A stretch of 64,000 nt of DNA. It comes from an uncultured Thermoanaerobaculum sp. (GTDB lineage: Bacteria; Acidobacteriota; Thermoanaerobaculia; Thermoanaerobaculales; Thermoanaerobaculaceae). The DNA lies in the NCBI GenBank assembly GCA_937934115.1, contig CALHAH010000014.1, positions 38,381-102,380 of the forward strand, read 5' to 3'. Under the pieces are notes generated by a model that saw only the letters and a list, made by a program, of their open reading frames with translations, made no database searches and was not told where the DNA came from. Position 1 is the stretch's first letter, and every line of letters starts with the position of its first letter. A program made the translations under genes and the position numbers. Shown piece after piece: positions 50,655-59,908 of this stretch.

Positions 50655-51494
50655 ATGCCGCAAAAAGTTGTGGTGGCCTTGGGAGGCGGTGGTATGCGCG
50701 GCGTGGCCCACCTTGGTGTGCTGGAGGTTTTGGCCGCGAAGGGTGTAGAAGTGGTGGGCATGGCCGGCACTTCCTCCGGGGCGCTTTTGGGGGCCTTGTG
50801 GCTGACGTTGGGGCCAGGGGCGGTGGAAAGGGTGCGAGCTTTCGTCACTTCGGGGCGGGCGCGGAGCATGCCCGATTTTCACGAATTGGGGCAGGGGAGC
50901 CTGTGGCAGCGGGCAAAAATAACCTTGCGCGTGGTGCACGTTTTGTTGCGGAGATCGTTGCTTTCTGAGGCCCAGATGCTGGATTACGTTCGTTTTTTCC
51001 TGCCCGATGAGCCCATCGAGGCGCTGGCAGTACCGTTTGTGGCGGTAGCCACCGATACGCTTACCGGTGAAGAGGTTTGGCTTTCCCGCGGTTCCCTGGT
51101 GCGCGCGGTGGCGGCCAGCTCCGCCATGCCGGGTCTCGTGAACCCCATTGCCGTGGATGGTCGTTTTTTGCAGGACGGCGGCGCGGTGGCGGAAATTCCG
51201 GTGCGCGCTGCCCGGAGCTTGGGCGCGCCGGTATTGGCGGTGGAGGTGAGCGAGGGTCTACCTGTGGGGCACCCGGGCAAGGATGGGGTGGCCCGCGCCA
51301 TGCTGAGGGCCGCGGCCATGGGGTGGCAAGCGTTGCGTGGGAGGCTCTTGGCAGAAGCGGATTTTGTCATTGCCCCGAAAGTCAACCACCTCCATTGGGC
51401 CGATTACCACGCGGTGGATGAGGCCGTACGCGCGGGGCGAGAAGCGGCGGAAGCTTTCTTTTCGCGACTAGGTTCGGGGACCGAAGCAGCGTGA
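50655..51494 (+). CDS. Patatin-like phospholipase (RssA-type)
   Basis: 279 residues from the ATG at 50655; a GTG at 50640 is possible. The oxyanion loop GGGGMRGVAHLGVLEVLA, nucleophile GTSSG and catalytic DGG (FLQDGGAVAEIPV) form the Ser-Asp dyad site. It is a putative lipid acyl hydrolase located just before lnt, with a 4-bp overlap, perhaps a lipid-related pairing. Confidence 0.88.
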   Translation: MPQKVVVALGGGGMRGVAHLGVLEVLAAKGVEVVGMAGTSSGALLGALWLTLGPGAVERVRAFVTSGRARSMPDFHELGQGSLWQRAKITLRVVHVLLRRSLLSEAQMLDYVRFFLPDEPIEALAVPFVAVATDTLTGEEVWLSRGSLVRAVAASSAMPGLVNPIAVDGRFLQDGGAVAEIPVRAARSLGAPVLAVEVSEGLPVGHPGKDGVARAMLRAAAMGWQALRGRLLAEADFVIAPKVNHLHWADYHAVDEAVRAGREAAEAFFSRLGSGTEAA

Positions 51495-52996
51495 AAGCAA
51501 CCATTTGCAAACCTTGGTTGCTGGCAACCCTGGGTGGGGTTTCCACAGCCTTAGCCCTTCCTCGTTGGCACTGGGTATGGGCGCTGCCAGTGGCAGCCCT
51601 GGCGCTGGCCGCTCTCCTCCGGCAGGCTACCCCGAAGCGCGCGTTCGTGTTGGGATTTTGGGCCGGGTTTTGCCATTGGCTTTTGGCGGTGAGCTGGGTG
51701 ATGGAGGTCATGACCCGCTATGGCCACCTTTCGGGCGGGACCGCATTTTTGGCTTTGGCAGTTATGAGCGCAATCCTTGGGGCTTTTTGGGGCGTGGCGT
51801 TTTGGGTGGCGGCGCGGGTGGGAAGCCGTTGGGGTTGGGCGGTGCTGGCTCTGGGCTTGGCCGCGGGGGAGATGGCGCAAGGTCTCCCACCCTTTAACTT
51901 CCCTTGGAATCCATTGGTGGCGGCTTTTGTCCCCTGGCCGTCGCTTTTGGCGCCGGTGGCGATTTTGGGGACGACAGCCTATGGGCTCTTGCTACGAGGG
52001 GTGTTGTTTTCGGCAGCTTGGGGGGTTTGGGCGAGAAACGTTCGTGACTTTGGTTTTACAGCTTTAGGCTTGAGCTTGGCGGTGATTCTGGGGTTGGCCA
52101 CCCCCCGGTTTCAGGGAAGCAGTGAGGGTGCGCGGGTGGCTGCGGTTCAGCCCAACGTGCCTCTGGAGGTAAGGTGGGACGGGGAAAACCTCAAGACCAT
52201 TGAGAGCTGGGTTTGGGGACTTTCCCAAGAAGCGGTGGCGTTAGGTGCCACGTGGGTGGTTTGGCCAGAAAGCGCGGTCCCGCGTCTGGTGGAGCGGGAT
52301 CCCGATTTTCGTGCTGCCCTTGGGAACTTCGCCAAAAGCCACGGAGTTTGGCTGACCCTCAACTCCATTGGCTTCGATGAAACCGGCAACTACTACAACT
52401 CCATGTACTCGGTGGCTCCTGAGGGCGTCTTGTCCCGCTACGACAAAGTCCATCTGGTGCCCTTTGGAGAGTACGTGCCGCTTTTGGGACGCATTGCTTT
52501 TTTCCGGCCTCTGGTGCGGGAGGTGGGGGGGTTTACTCCGGGTGAAGAAGCGCGCCTGCTCCCAGGGCCGGTGGGCTCTTTTGGGGGGGCCGTGTGCTAC
52601 GAGGTGGCTTTCCCCTTACACGCCGCCGAGCAAGTGCGAAAAGGTGCAGGTGTTTTGGTGACGGTGACCAACGACGGGTGGTACGGGGATTCGGCGGCGC
52701 CGTACCAGCACCTGGCGCTGGCCATCTTGCGGGCAATAGAAAACCGCCGTTACCTGGTGCGCGCCGCCAACACCGGCATTTCGGCTATCGTCGACCCTTA
52801 CGGACGGGTGCTCCAGCAACTCCCTTTGCGTGAGCGGGGTGTGATCGTGACCGAAGTTAAGGCAGGGACAGGCCTTACACCTGCGGCTCGCTTTGCTCTA
52901 TGGCTCCACCTTTTGCCGGTTTGCGGGTTTGCTGTTGTTATACTGGCCACGGTGTGGGGTTCATGGTCCCGCCGAAAGCGGCGCGCCCACCCTTGA
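51491..52996 (+). CDS. lnt: Apolipoprotein N-acyltransferase
   Basis: 501 residues from a GTG. The N-terminal third has about six membrane helices; the C-terminal nitrilase-like domain has the catalytic triad Glu (WPESAVP), Lys (YDKVHLVPFGEYVP) and Cys (AVCYEVAFP). It adds the third acyl chain to lipoproteins and implies a diderm cell with lipoprotein sorting. It ends 7 bp before the prfB start. Confidence 0.95.
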   Translation: MKATICKPWLLATLGGVSTALALPRWHWVWALPVAALALAALLRQATPKRAFVLGFWAGFCHWLLAVSWVMEVMTRYGHLSGGTAFLALAVMSAILGAFWGVAFWVAARVGSRWGWAVLALGLAAGEMAQGLPPFNFPWNPLVAAFVPWPSLLAPVAILGTTAYGLLLRGVLFSAAWGVWARNVRDFGFTALGLSLAVILGLATPRFQGSSEGARVAAVQPNVPLEVRWDGENLKTIESWVWGLSQEAVALGATWVVWPESAVPRLVERDPDFRAALGNFAKSHGVWLTLNSIGFDETGNYYNSMYSVAPEGVLSRYDKVHLVPFGEYVPLLGRIAFFRPLVREVGGFTPGEEARLLPGPVGSFGGAVCYEVAFPLHAAEQVRKGAGVLVTVTNDGWYGDSAAPYQHLALAILRAIENRRYLVRAANTGISAIVDPYGRVLQQLPLRERGVIVTEVKAGTGLTPAARFALWLHLLPVCGFAVVILATVWGSWSRRKRRAHP

Positions 52997-53003
52997 GGTG
53001 TTT

Positions 53004-54111
53004 ATGCTGGAAGAAAAACGTGCCAAGGTTGCAGAGCTTAGGGAGGAAATCCAAAAGCTGCGGGGGTACCTTTGACGCTCCTCGGCTTTCCGGTCAATTG
53101 GCAGAGTTAAGCCAGAAAACGCAAAGGGCTGATTTTTGGCAGGACCGCGAAAAGGCCCGGGAGGTCATGCAGCAGGTGCGCGCTCTGGAAGCTAAGCTAG
53201 CCAACGACCGCTTTTTAGCAGAAGCGGCGGAGGAGCTGGAGGTCTTGGGAGAGCTGGCGGAAGAGGATCCGGCGGTGGAGGAGGAGCTCTCTAAGGCCAT
53301 GGCGCGCATCGAGCCCCGTTTGGCGCAGTTGGCCTTGGAAATCAAGATGACCGGCGAGTACGACGCCAACAACGCTTACTTGGAAATCCACCCTGGGGCC
53401 GGAGGCACGGAGTCCGCAGACTGGGCCAACATGCTGCTTCGCATGTACCTCCGGTGGTGTGAGCGGCGGGGCTTTGAAGCGCAGATCCTGGACCTCCAAG
53501 ATGCTGAGGAGGCCGGGATCAAGTCGGCCACTGTGCTGGTGCGCGGTGAATACGCGTACGGGTACCTGAAAGCGGAAAACGGCATTCACCGCTTGGTACG
53601 TATTTCTCCCTTTGATGCGCAGGGACGCCGTCACACCTCCTTTGCCTCAGTGCACGTGTACCCTGAGGTGGACGAGGAAGTGGAGGTGACCATTGATGAG
53701 AAGGACCTGCGCATTGATCGTTTTTGTGCTTCGGGTCCCGGAGGGCAGGGGGTCAACACCACGTACTCGGCAGTACGGATCACCCACCTTCCCACAGGCA
53801 TTGTGGTGAGTTGCCAAAACGAGCGGTCACAAATCAAGAACCTCGCCACGGCCATGAAGGTACTGAAGGCCCGTCTATTTGAGCTGGAGCGGCAAAAGAA
53901 GGAACAGGAACTGGAGAAGATAAAGGGTCCAAAGAAAGACATTGCTTGGGGGAACCAAATCCGTTCCTACGTGCTGCAACCCTACCGCTTGGTGAAAGAC
54001 GTGCGCACGGGCTTTGAGGTCGGTGACGCCGACAGCGTGTTGGATGGCGATTTGGACGGTTTCATTGAAGCCTACCTCAAGCAGCAGGTTTTGGAAACCC
54101 AGCAAGCGTGA
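53004..54111 (+). CDS. prfB: Peptide chain release factor 2, with programmed +1 frameshift
   Basis: 368 residues after frameshifting: 23 codons from the ATG at 53004 to an in-frame TGA (53073-53075), then +1 into the main frame at 53074. The protein has the RF2 anticodon-like SPF motif (VRISPFDAQG) and the catalytic GPGGQGVNTT. GAGGTG precedes the start. It recognises UGA and UAA stops. Confidence 0.95.
53061..53076 (+). other. Programmed +1 frameshift site of prfB
   Basis: CGGGGGTACCTTTGAC matches the classic AGGGGGTATCTTTGAC: an internal Shine-Dalgarno-like G run, the slippery CTT and an in-frame TGA followed by C. RF2 scarcity promotes the shift, which autoregulates RF2. Confidence 0.95.
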
Positions 54112-55328
54112 GGACGTTGCACCTGACTTGGAGCTCACCGTTGCCGCCTACCCGCTCAGGGGTAGCGGATTACGCCGATGAGTTGCTGCCACACCTGGCA
54201 GAGCTTGTGAAAATTACCGTGGTTGCGCCTCCGGGTAGCGAGCCTCAGGTGGGATGGCGGGAAAAGGTTACGTGGCTTCCGAGCCACGCACCACCGCCAG
54301 GGCTGGAGCTGTTACACCTGGGCAATAACCCGTACCACCTGTGGGTGGCGGCCAGGTTACGGCAATTCGGGGGGGTGGTGGTCGTCCACGATGCGGTGCT
54401 CCATCACTTGCTGGTGGAGGAGGCCGCCAGCACTGGAGACTGGGGGCGGTTTGCCGAGGAGCTTTCCGCGGCAGCGGGCAAGGCAGGCAAAGCGCTGGCG
54501 TGGGCTCGTCGCTGGGGCTTTACTGGCCCTCTCGACCCTTTCCTCTTTCCTGCCCGTCCCGCCTATTTGCGCTTTGCCCGCGCTGTCTTGGTGCACAACC
54601 GCAATGCCGAACAGGTGCTACGCACCGAGCTTCCAGGCGTACCCGTGCGAACCGTGCCCCTGGCGGTGGCTGCTTTTGACGGCGGGGACGGGGCAAGCTT
54701 TCGAAAGCAGCTTGCGTTGGCGGAGAACGAACTTTTGGCGGTGCATTTGGGTTTCCTCACACCGGCGAAGGGGCTCGACGTGATCTTGCGTGCCTTGGCC
54801 ATGTTACGGGAGCTTTCAGTACCCGTGCGGCTTTTGGTGGTGGGCGAGGGTGCGGAAGGGGAAAACTTGGCCGCGGCGGTGCGGGCAATGGGGCTTGATG
54901 CACACGTGGTGCTTTTCGGTTACGCCCGCCGCGCGCAGCTGGCCCACATCTTGGCCGCCGCCGATGTGGGCCTGGTGCCCCGTTTTCCTACCGCGGGGGA
55001 AACCTCGGCAGCAGTGTTGCGCTTTTTGGCCTGTGGCAAACCTGTGGTGGTGTGCGGTTACCAGCAGTTCCTGGAGTTCCCGCCGGAGGTGGCTTTGCGT
55101 ATTCGTCCCGGGGGTGAGGGAGCGGTGGAGCTGGCGAGATGGCTCGCATATTTGGCCCAAAACCCAGAAGTGCTGGCGGAAAAAAAGCGTCAGGCGCGTA
55201 CGTGTTGGGAGAACGGCGGCCATCCACCCGAGATTGCCGCGCATACGTTGGTAGCTGCCGTGGCGGAGCTTTCGGCTGCCTTGGATGAGGCTTCCACGGG
55301 AAAGCTTGAGAAAAGCCGTGTGGTTTGA
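54108..55328 (+). CDS. Glycosyltransferase family 4
   Basis: 406 residues from a GTG overlapping the prfB stop by 4 bp. The N-terminal acceptor domain has RSGVADYADELLPHL, found in GT4 enzymes of surface glycan pathways. The C-terminal GT-B domain has LAVHLGFLTPAKGLDVILRA, VVGEGAEGENLAAAV and FPTAGETSAAVLRFLACGKP. Donor and acceptor are unknown. Confidence 0.87.
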   Translation: MRTLHLTWSSPLPPTRSGVADYADELLPHLAELVKITVVAPPGSEPQVGWREKVTWLPSHAPPPGLELLHLGNNPYHLWVAARLRQFGGVVVVHDAVLHHLLVEEAASTGDWGRFAEELSAAAGKAGKALAWARRWGFTGPLDPFLFPARPAYLRFARAVLVHNRNAEQVLRTELPGVPVRTVPLAVAAFDGGDGASFRKQLALAENELLAVHLGFLTPAKGLDVILRALAMLRELSVPVRLLVVGEGAEGENLAAAVRAMGLDAHVVLFGYARRAQLAHILAAADVGLVPRFPTAGETSAAVLRFLACGKPVVVCGYQQFLEFPPEVALRIRPGGEGAVELARWLAYLAQNPEVLAEKKRQARTCWENGGHPPEIAAHTLVAAVAELSAALDEASTGKLEKSRVV

Positions 55329-55896
55329 GGAAGTAGCTCGTCTGCTCCAGGCTCAACCGGTGCGTCGCGTAGAGATGCCAGAAGCCACGGCTGCGGCAGT
55401 GCTGGTGCCACTTTACGTGGCTGGCGGCGAGCTTTGGGTCTTGCTTACCCGCCGGGCTGATCACCTGTTCCATCACCCTGGCCAGTACGCGTTTCCTGGA
55501 GGGGCGAGGGACGATGGGGACGCTGACGAGATAGCCACCGCCCTGCGGGAAACCCGGGAAGAGCTGGGTATCCCCGAAGAGCAGGTGATGATCCTAGGCC
55601 ACTTGGACGACCTTCTCACGGTCACGGGCTTTGTCATTTCGCCGGTGGTGGGTGCCATTCCTTACCCCCACCAGCTGACGCCTGATCCCCAAGAAGTGGC
55701 GGCCGTGGTACCGGTGCCCTTTTCGGTTATTGCCAACCCGCTGTTGGTGGAGGAGCAAGAGTTTACGTGGCAAGGGATTACCTTGCGCGCGCCGGTTCTG
55801 CACTACGGTCCCCATCGCATTTGGGGTGCTACCGCCCGTATCCTCCAAGATTTGCTTTCTCGTCTTACCGGCGGGACGGCGCCGGTGGTGGTGTGA
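55318..55896 (+). CDS. Nudix hydrolase, CoA pyrophosphatase-like
   Basis: 192 residues from the GTG at 55318; ATG 55285 would add 11. The Nudix box lies in GARDDGDADEIATALRETRE-ELGI with the upstream HHPGQYAFPGG signature of the NudL/CoA-pyrophosphatase branch. It cleaves CoA or related nucleoside diphosphate derivatives. It is the last gene of the hpt run and converges on the TPR gene with a 32-bp overlap. Confidence 0.87.
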   Translation: MWFEEVARLLQAQPVRRVEMPEATAAAVLVPLYVAGGELWVLLTRRADHLFHHPGQYAFPGGARDDGDADEIATALRETREELGIPEEQVMILGHLDDLLTVTGFVISPVVGAIPYPHQLTPDPQEVAAVVPVPFSVIANPLLVEEQEFTWQGITLRAPVLHYGPHRIWGATARILQDLLSRLTGGTAPVVV

Positions 55897-57493
55897 AAGC
55901 GGTGTCCATGAGCTCTTGGGCTTTGCTGGCTTTTTGCGCCAGGACTACGGCTTCCCCCACAAAGGGGGGAGCACCGGCAAGCTCCTGGGCAGTCTTCAAG
56001 GTTTCCACCGCCCCTTGCCATTCCCCCAGCTGCACCTGGGTGTAGCCCAAAAGGTAACGAATGCCCCCGTGGGTGGGGTAAAGCTTTGCCAGGCGTTGCA
56101 AGAGCTCTTTGGCTTCTTGCGTTTTCCCCGAGACCACGAAGGCCCTCGCCCGCAGCAGCTGGGCTTGGGGATCGGGGTGATCGGGGTTAAGCAGCTTAAG
56201 GGCTTCTTGGCCTTGGCCTTGACGGACCAAAGCTTCCGCCAGAAAAAGCGTGAACTCCTCACTTCCGGCTTTGCTTGCCTCTTTAAGGCGGGTTTCTGCG
56301 GCGCTCACGTCCCCCACTGCCAAATAGGCCACCCCCAGCCACCCCGTAGCCCAGGGATCCTGGGGGCGCACCTGGAGTGCCCGCAACAGATGGGTCACTG
56401 CTTCCTGGGGTTGGCCCTGCATGAGGGCAAGCTGCGCCCGCACTACCCGCGCTTGGTACAAGGTGCCATTGGCTTTTAGGGCTTGGTCCAAGAAATCTCT
56501 GGCTGAAGCGTAGTCCTCAAGGGTAGCGGCCAAAAGGCCAGCAGCGGCCAAGGCTCGATCGTTGCTGGGATCCAGCGTGACGGCTCGGCGGAAAGCATCT
56601 CTGGCTGCCGTAGGACGTTGCCGGGCCAGCTCCAGCTCGCCCAAGGCCAAAAGCAGCTCGGGCTTTTCGTTACCCATAAGAGCGGTTTGCAACGCGCTGT
56701 AGGCCTCGTCGAAAAGGCCGGCGTCCACGTAGGCTTGCGCCAGCACCTCGAAGGCCGGAATGCAGGAGGGCAGCGCATCCAGGACCCCTTGCAGGAGCGC
56801 AATGGCATCCTGGGGCTGGCCAGCCACCAAGAACTGTCGAGCCTGGCGGATCATTTCCAAGGGCACCACCACGGTGCCGGGTGCCGCTTGGGCTACAGTC
56901 CGCAGCGCTTGCGCCCTTCCCCGTAGGCGCAGGGCTTCCTGGGGGCGGGCAAGGCGGTCGAGGATATCGGCTTCCAGTTCCAGGAGGTCGGGCAGGGTGG
57001 CGGCTGTTTGTGCAGGTTCCAAGGCTTTGGCTTCCGCAAGCAGTGCCTCCAAGGCAAAAGCATCCACGGCACTGGCTAGCTTGGCGCGAAGGGCGGGAAG
57101 ACCCCCGGAAACGGGGCCGGGGCGACTGGGTATGGGGGCAGGTCCTGGGGCGGCGAGTTGGCTTTTTACTCGGGCAAAAAGCGCCACAAAGTCGTCGGTG
57201 TAAAGGTCCGGGATAATCTCCAAATCGGGAGCATCGTTTACGGCTTGGCGCAGCGTTTGCTCGGCCTTGGCTCGGTTTTTCAAGGCAAAAAAGTACGTCC
57301 ACGCGAGCTTCACGCGGATTTCTGCCCGGTTTCTGGCGTCTTGCGCTTCCTCGGCGGCTTGCGTGAAGAGCTGCGCCGCCTTTTGCCACTGTCCTTGACG
57401 AAAGGCTTCATGAGCGCGGTCCAAAGTAGTTTGGGCAGCAAGCGAAACGGCAAGCAACAGACAGGGCAGGCAAGCCGCAAGCACTCGTTTCAT
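55865..57493 (-). CDS. Exported TPR protein
   Basis: 542 residues with a signal peptide (VLAACLPCLLLAVSLAAQT). The first ~110 residues look like a TPR-containing periplasmic module (AHEAFRQGQWQKAAQLFTQA). A Pro-rich linker follows, then about eight TPRs (e.g. DEAYSALQTALMGNEKPELL, AAETRLKEASKAGSEEFTLF). A protein-protein scaffold in the periplasm or on the outer membrane. Promoter TTTTCA-17-TAAACT ends 7 nt before the ATG. Confidence 0.8.
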   Translation of the reverse strand: MKRVLAACLPCLLLAVSLAAQTTLDRAHEAFRQGQWQKAAQLFTQAAEEAQDARNRAEIRVKLAWTYFFALKNRAKAEQTLRQAVNDAPDLEIIPDLYTDDFVALFARVKSQLAAPGPAPIPSRPGPVSGGLPALRAKLASAVDAFALEALLAEAKALEPAQTAATLPDLLELEADILDRLARPQEALRLRGRAQALRTVAQAAPGTVVVPLEMIRQARQFLVAGQPQDAIALLQGVLDALPSCIPAFEVLAQAYVDAGLFDEAYSALQTALMGNEKPELLLALGELELARQRPTAARDAFRRAVTLDPSNDRALAAAGLLAATLEDYASARDFLDQALKANGTLYQARVVRAQLALMQGQPQEAVTHLLRALQVRPQDPWATGWLGVAYLAVGDVSAAETRLKEASKAGSEEFTLFLAEALVRQGQGQEALKLLNPDHPDPQAQLLRARAFVVSGKTQEAKELLQRLAKLYPTHGGIRYLLGYTQVQLGEWQGAVETLKTAQELAGAPPFVGEAVVLAQKASKAQELMDTAFTPPPAPSRR

Positions 57494-57500
57494 GCGCTAG

Positions 57501-57529
57501 AGTTTAACGTTTTCATTGGCAAATGAAAA
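57501..57529 (-). promoter_or_regulatory. Promoter of the TPR gene (TTTTCA-17-TAAACT)
   Basis: Minus-strand -35 TTTTCA (57524-57529), 17-bp spacer, -10 TAAACT (57501-57506), 7 nt before the start codon. Confidence 0.5.
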
Positions 57530-57556
57530 GCGCCGGTGGCAGAGCGGCCCAAGGGC

Positions 57557-59128
57557 CTACGACGACCCCCCGCCCGGTCGCACCACTAAATGGGTGGGAA
57601 CGGTGTCTTTAACCACCACCAGCGCTTCAAACTTGCTTCCGTCCGGCCAGCTCACCTCCACCCGATGTTCACCCACGGCCACCTTTCTCCCGCTTACAGG
57701 CAAACTGCCCAACGGTTTGCCATCAAGGAAAACCTCGGCCCCGCGAATGGGGACGTCCATGTCCGGGAGCACGTTGAGGAGGCCGAACCGCGGTAAGTCA
57801 AAGACCAACCGTGGTTGATCTGGCCGCACCTCCACCTCTTCGCTGCGGTCCAAAAAACCAGGGATGCGAAAACGAAACCGGTGGGCTCCCGGAGTCAAGG
57901 AAAGCGTACTGCTGGCAACGCGACCTAAGGGTCTCCCGTCCACCTCCACCTCCGCAGGCGGCGTGATCACCAACTCCACCTGCACGGTTTGCACAACGGG
58001 GGGTGGAGTGGGGGTGGAGGGTGTGGGGGTGGGCTTGGGCACCGGGGTAGCGGCAACGTAAGCTCCTGTCTGCCGCTCTTTTTCCCCAAAAAACAGGACA
58101 TAGCCGCCCCCTGCTAGGACTAAAGCTGTCCCCACCAGAACGTACGGCCAGGGCCAGCGGCGCCGAAGCGGCTGTACGGGCTCGGTGGGGTAATGTTCCA
58201 GCGGTGCAGCCGAAAGCTGCGTGGCGCTGGTAATCTCCAAGGGGCTGTGGCCCGCAAGGCGAGCCAACTCCGAGCGCACGATGGCGGTGGTGGTTTCGGC
58301 GCGGGGCCCGAGCGTGGGAAGTTCCTGAACGACCATTTTTAGTTCCCGGGCAAAGTCCCGCACGTTAGCAAAGCGTTTTGCGGGGTCCTTGGCTAGGCAC
58401 TTGAGGATGGCTTTTTCCAAACGCTCCGGGCAGTTCTTGTTTCGCTGCCTGGGGGGCACGGGCTCCTGGTTGAGGATCTGGTAAATGATGTTGGAGAGGT
58501 TGGGGCCGGCAAAGGGACGCACACCGGTGACCATTTCGTAAGCCATAACCCCCAGTGCGAAGATGTCACTGCGGTGGTCAATGGGCTTTCCCGAAAGCTG
58601 CTCGGGAGAAAGGTAACCCGCGGTTCCCAAAGCCACACCGGTTTGGGTCAGGCGGCTTTCGCTTTGCAACGACTTGGCAATGCCAAAATCCATGATCTTG
58701 ACGGTGCCATCCTCTAAGACCCGGACGTTGGCGGGCTTGATGTCGCGGTGAACCACCCCGCGAGAGTGAGCGTATTCAAGCCCCGCGCACACTTGCAGGA
58801 GGATGGCCAGTGTAGCCTGAAGGGAGAGGGGCTGCTTACCCATGAGCTCGTCCAGGTCCACACCGGAGAGAAACTCCTGCACAAAGTAAGGGGTGTCGTT
58901 TTCCACCCCGAAGTCGTAAATCATCGTGATGTTGGGGTGCTGGAGGTTACCCGCCAGCTGGGCTTCGCGGAAAAACCGCTGCGTGGTTTCGGGATCCGTG
59001 GCGTTGCAGGTCTTAAGCGCTACCCACCGCTGAATATAGGGATCCCAGGCTTTGTAAACCACGCCAAAGCCACCCATACCAATTTGCTCGGCAATCTCGT
59101 ACTTTCCGATCCTGGTCAACGTACCCAT
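57557..59128 (-). CDS. Eukaryotic-type Ser/Thr protein kinase with C-terminal PEGA domains
   Basis: 523 residues from the ATG at 59128. Kinase domain: glycine loop IGMGGFGVVYKAWD, Lys in WVALKTCN, catalytic VVHRDIKPANV, DFG in IMDFGIAKS and activation segment LGTAGYLSPEQL. One membrane helix lies near residue 320 (YVLVGTALVLAGGGYVLFFG). After a Pro/Thr linker come two PEGA-type beta domains outside (AEVEVDGRPLGRV; AEVFLDGKPLGSL). It could phosphorylate targets read by the FHA-RDD protein. PEGA domains suggest surface or S-layer binding. Confidence 0.92.
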   Translation of the reverse strand: MGTLTRIGKYEIAEQIGMGGFGVVYKAWDPYIQRWVALKTCNATDPETTQRFFREAQLAGNLQHPNITMIYDFGVENDTPYFVQEFLSGVDLDELMGKQPLSLQATLAILLQVCAGLEYAHSRGVVHRDIKPANVRVLEDGTVKIMDFGIAKSLQSESRLTQTGVALGTAGYLSPEQLSGKPIDHRSDIFALGVMAYEMVTGVRPFAGPNLSNIIYQILNQEPVPPRQRNKNCPERLEKAILKCLAKDPAKRFANVRDFARELKMVVQELPTLGPRAETTTAIVRSELARLAGHSPLEITSATQLSAAPLEHYPTEPVQPLRRRWPWPYVLVGTALVLAGGGYVLFFGEKERQTGAYVAATPVPKPTPTPSTPTPPPVVQTVQVELVITPPAEVEVDGRPLGRVASSTLSLTPGAHRFRFRIPGFLDRSEEVEVRPDQPRLVFDLPRFGLLNVLPDMDVPIRGAEVFLDGKPLGSLPVSGRKVAVGEHRVEVSWPDGSKFEALVVVKDTVPTHLVVRPGGGSS

Positions 59129-59266
59129 CCTGGTCTTTAACTTTACCGCTTTTGTTGCACAAGGGGAAGGCAAGGCGTGGCATGCCCAGCGCACGCTTTG
59201 GGAACTTACGGAAGTTTAGGGAACAGCGCACCACGGCGAGCTCCAAGCTCGTGTTACGCTTGGGGC

Positions 59267-59908
59267 GTGGTTTGGGTGGTTTCGCTGGTACTGCTTTTGG
59301 TCGCATGCAAACCAGGGGTTGTGGGGAAACCCACACCTGCGCCGACTCCCACCGCCGGCCAGGGCGCCGAGAGCTTGGTTCTCACTCCTGAAGACATGGG
59401 TCTTTATTTGGCGGTGAAGCGCAAGGCCTTGTCCCGACTGGAAGAAGCGTTGGATCGCCTGCAAGCGGTGGGTGGGGATCCCCTTCGCGAACTGGGGGAG
59501 CTTACCGTTGCCGAGCGCGAGGCGGCGCGGGCGCTGGGCGTGGACCCGCAAAAGTTTGCGCGCATGCAACAGGCTGTGACGCACCTGCTGACCCTTAAGG
59601 CGCGCGATGAGGAAACCTTGCGACTGGAGCAGGAGCTGCAGCGAAACCTGGAGGAGCTGGAGAAGCTTTCGGAACACACCAGGGATCCTGCCGCCCGCCA
59701 GTTTCTGGAGGCGCAAAAGAAAGCTTTGCGCGGGGAGCTCGCCAAGCTGGCAGTGGAGCGACGGCAAATTGGCGGCGAAGGGGAGCAGTTACAGCTTTTG
59801 GCTCGTTTCCGGGTGGAAATGGCGCAACTGCAGGCGCGCCAGGATCGGCTTGCGCGACGCCTCCGCGAGGCGTTGGCGGCCAGCGGCAAGGCCACAACCG
59901 AACACTAG
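59267..59908 (+). CDS. Putative lipoprotein with long coiled coil
   Basis: 213 residues from the GTG at 59267. The N-terminal signal VVWVVSLVLLLVACKPG has a lipobox LVAC. A Pro/Thr linker and helical coiled coils follow (ARDEETLRLEQELQRNLEEL; RVEMAQLQARQDRLARRLRE). TGT-TACGCT, an extended -10, ends 6 nt before the start. It is divergent from the kinase gene and overlaps convergent rex by 4 bp. No family recognised. Confidence 0.65.
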   Translation: MVWVVSLVLLLVACKPGVVGKPTPAPTPTAGQGAESLVLTPEDMGLYLAVKRKALSRLEEALDRLQAVGGDPLRELGELTVAEREAARALGVDPQKFARMQQAVTHLLTLKARDEETLRLEQELQRNLEELEKLSEHTRDPAARQFLEAQKKALRGELAKLAVERRQIGGEGEQLQLLARFRVEMAQLQARQDRLARRLREALAASGKATTEH

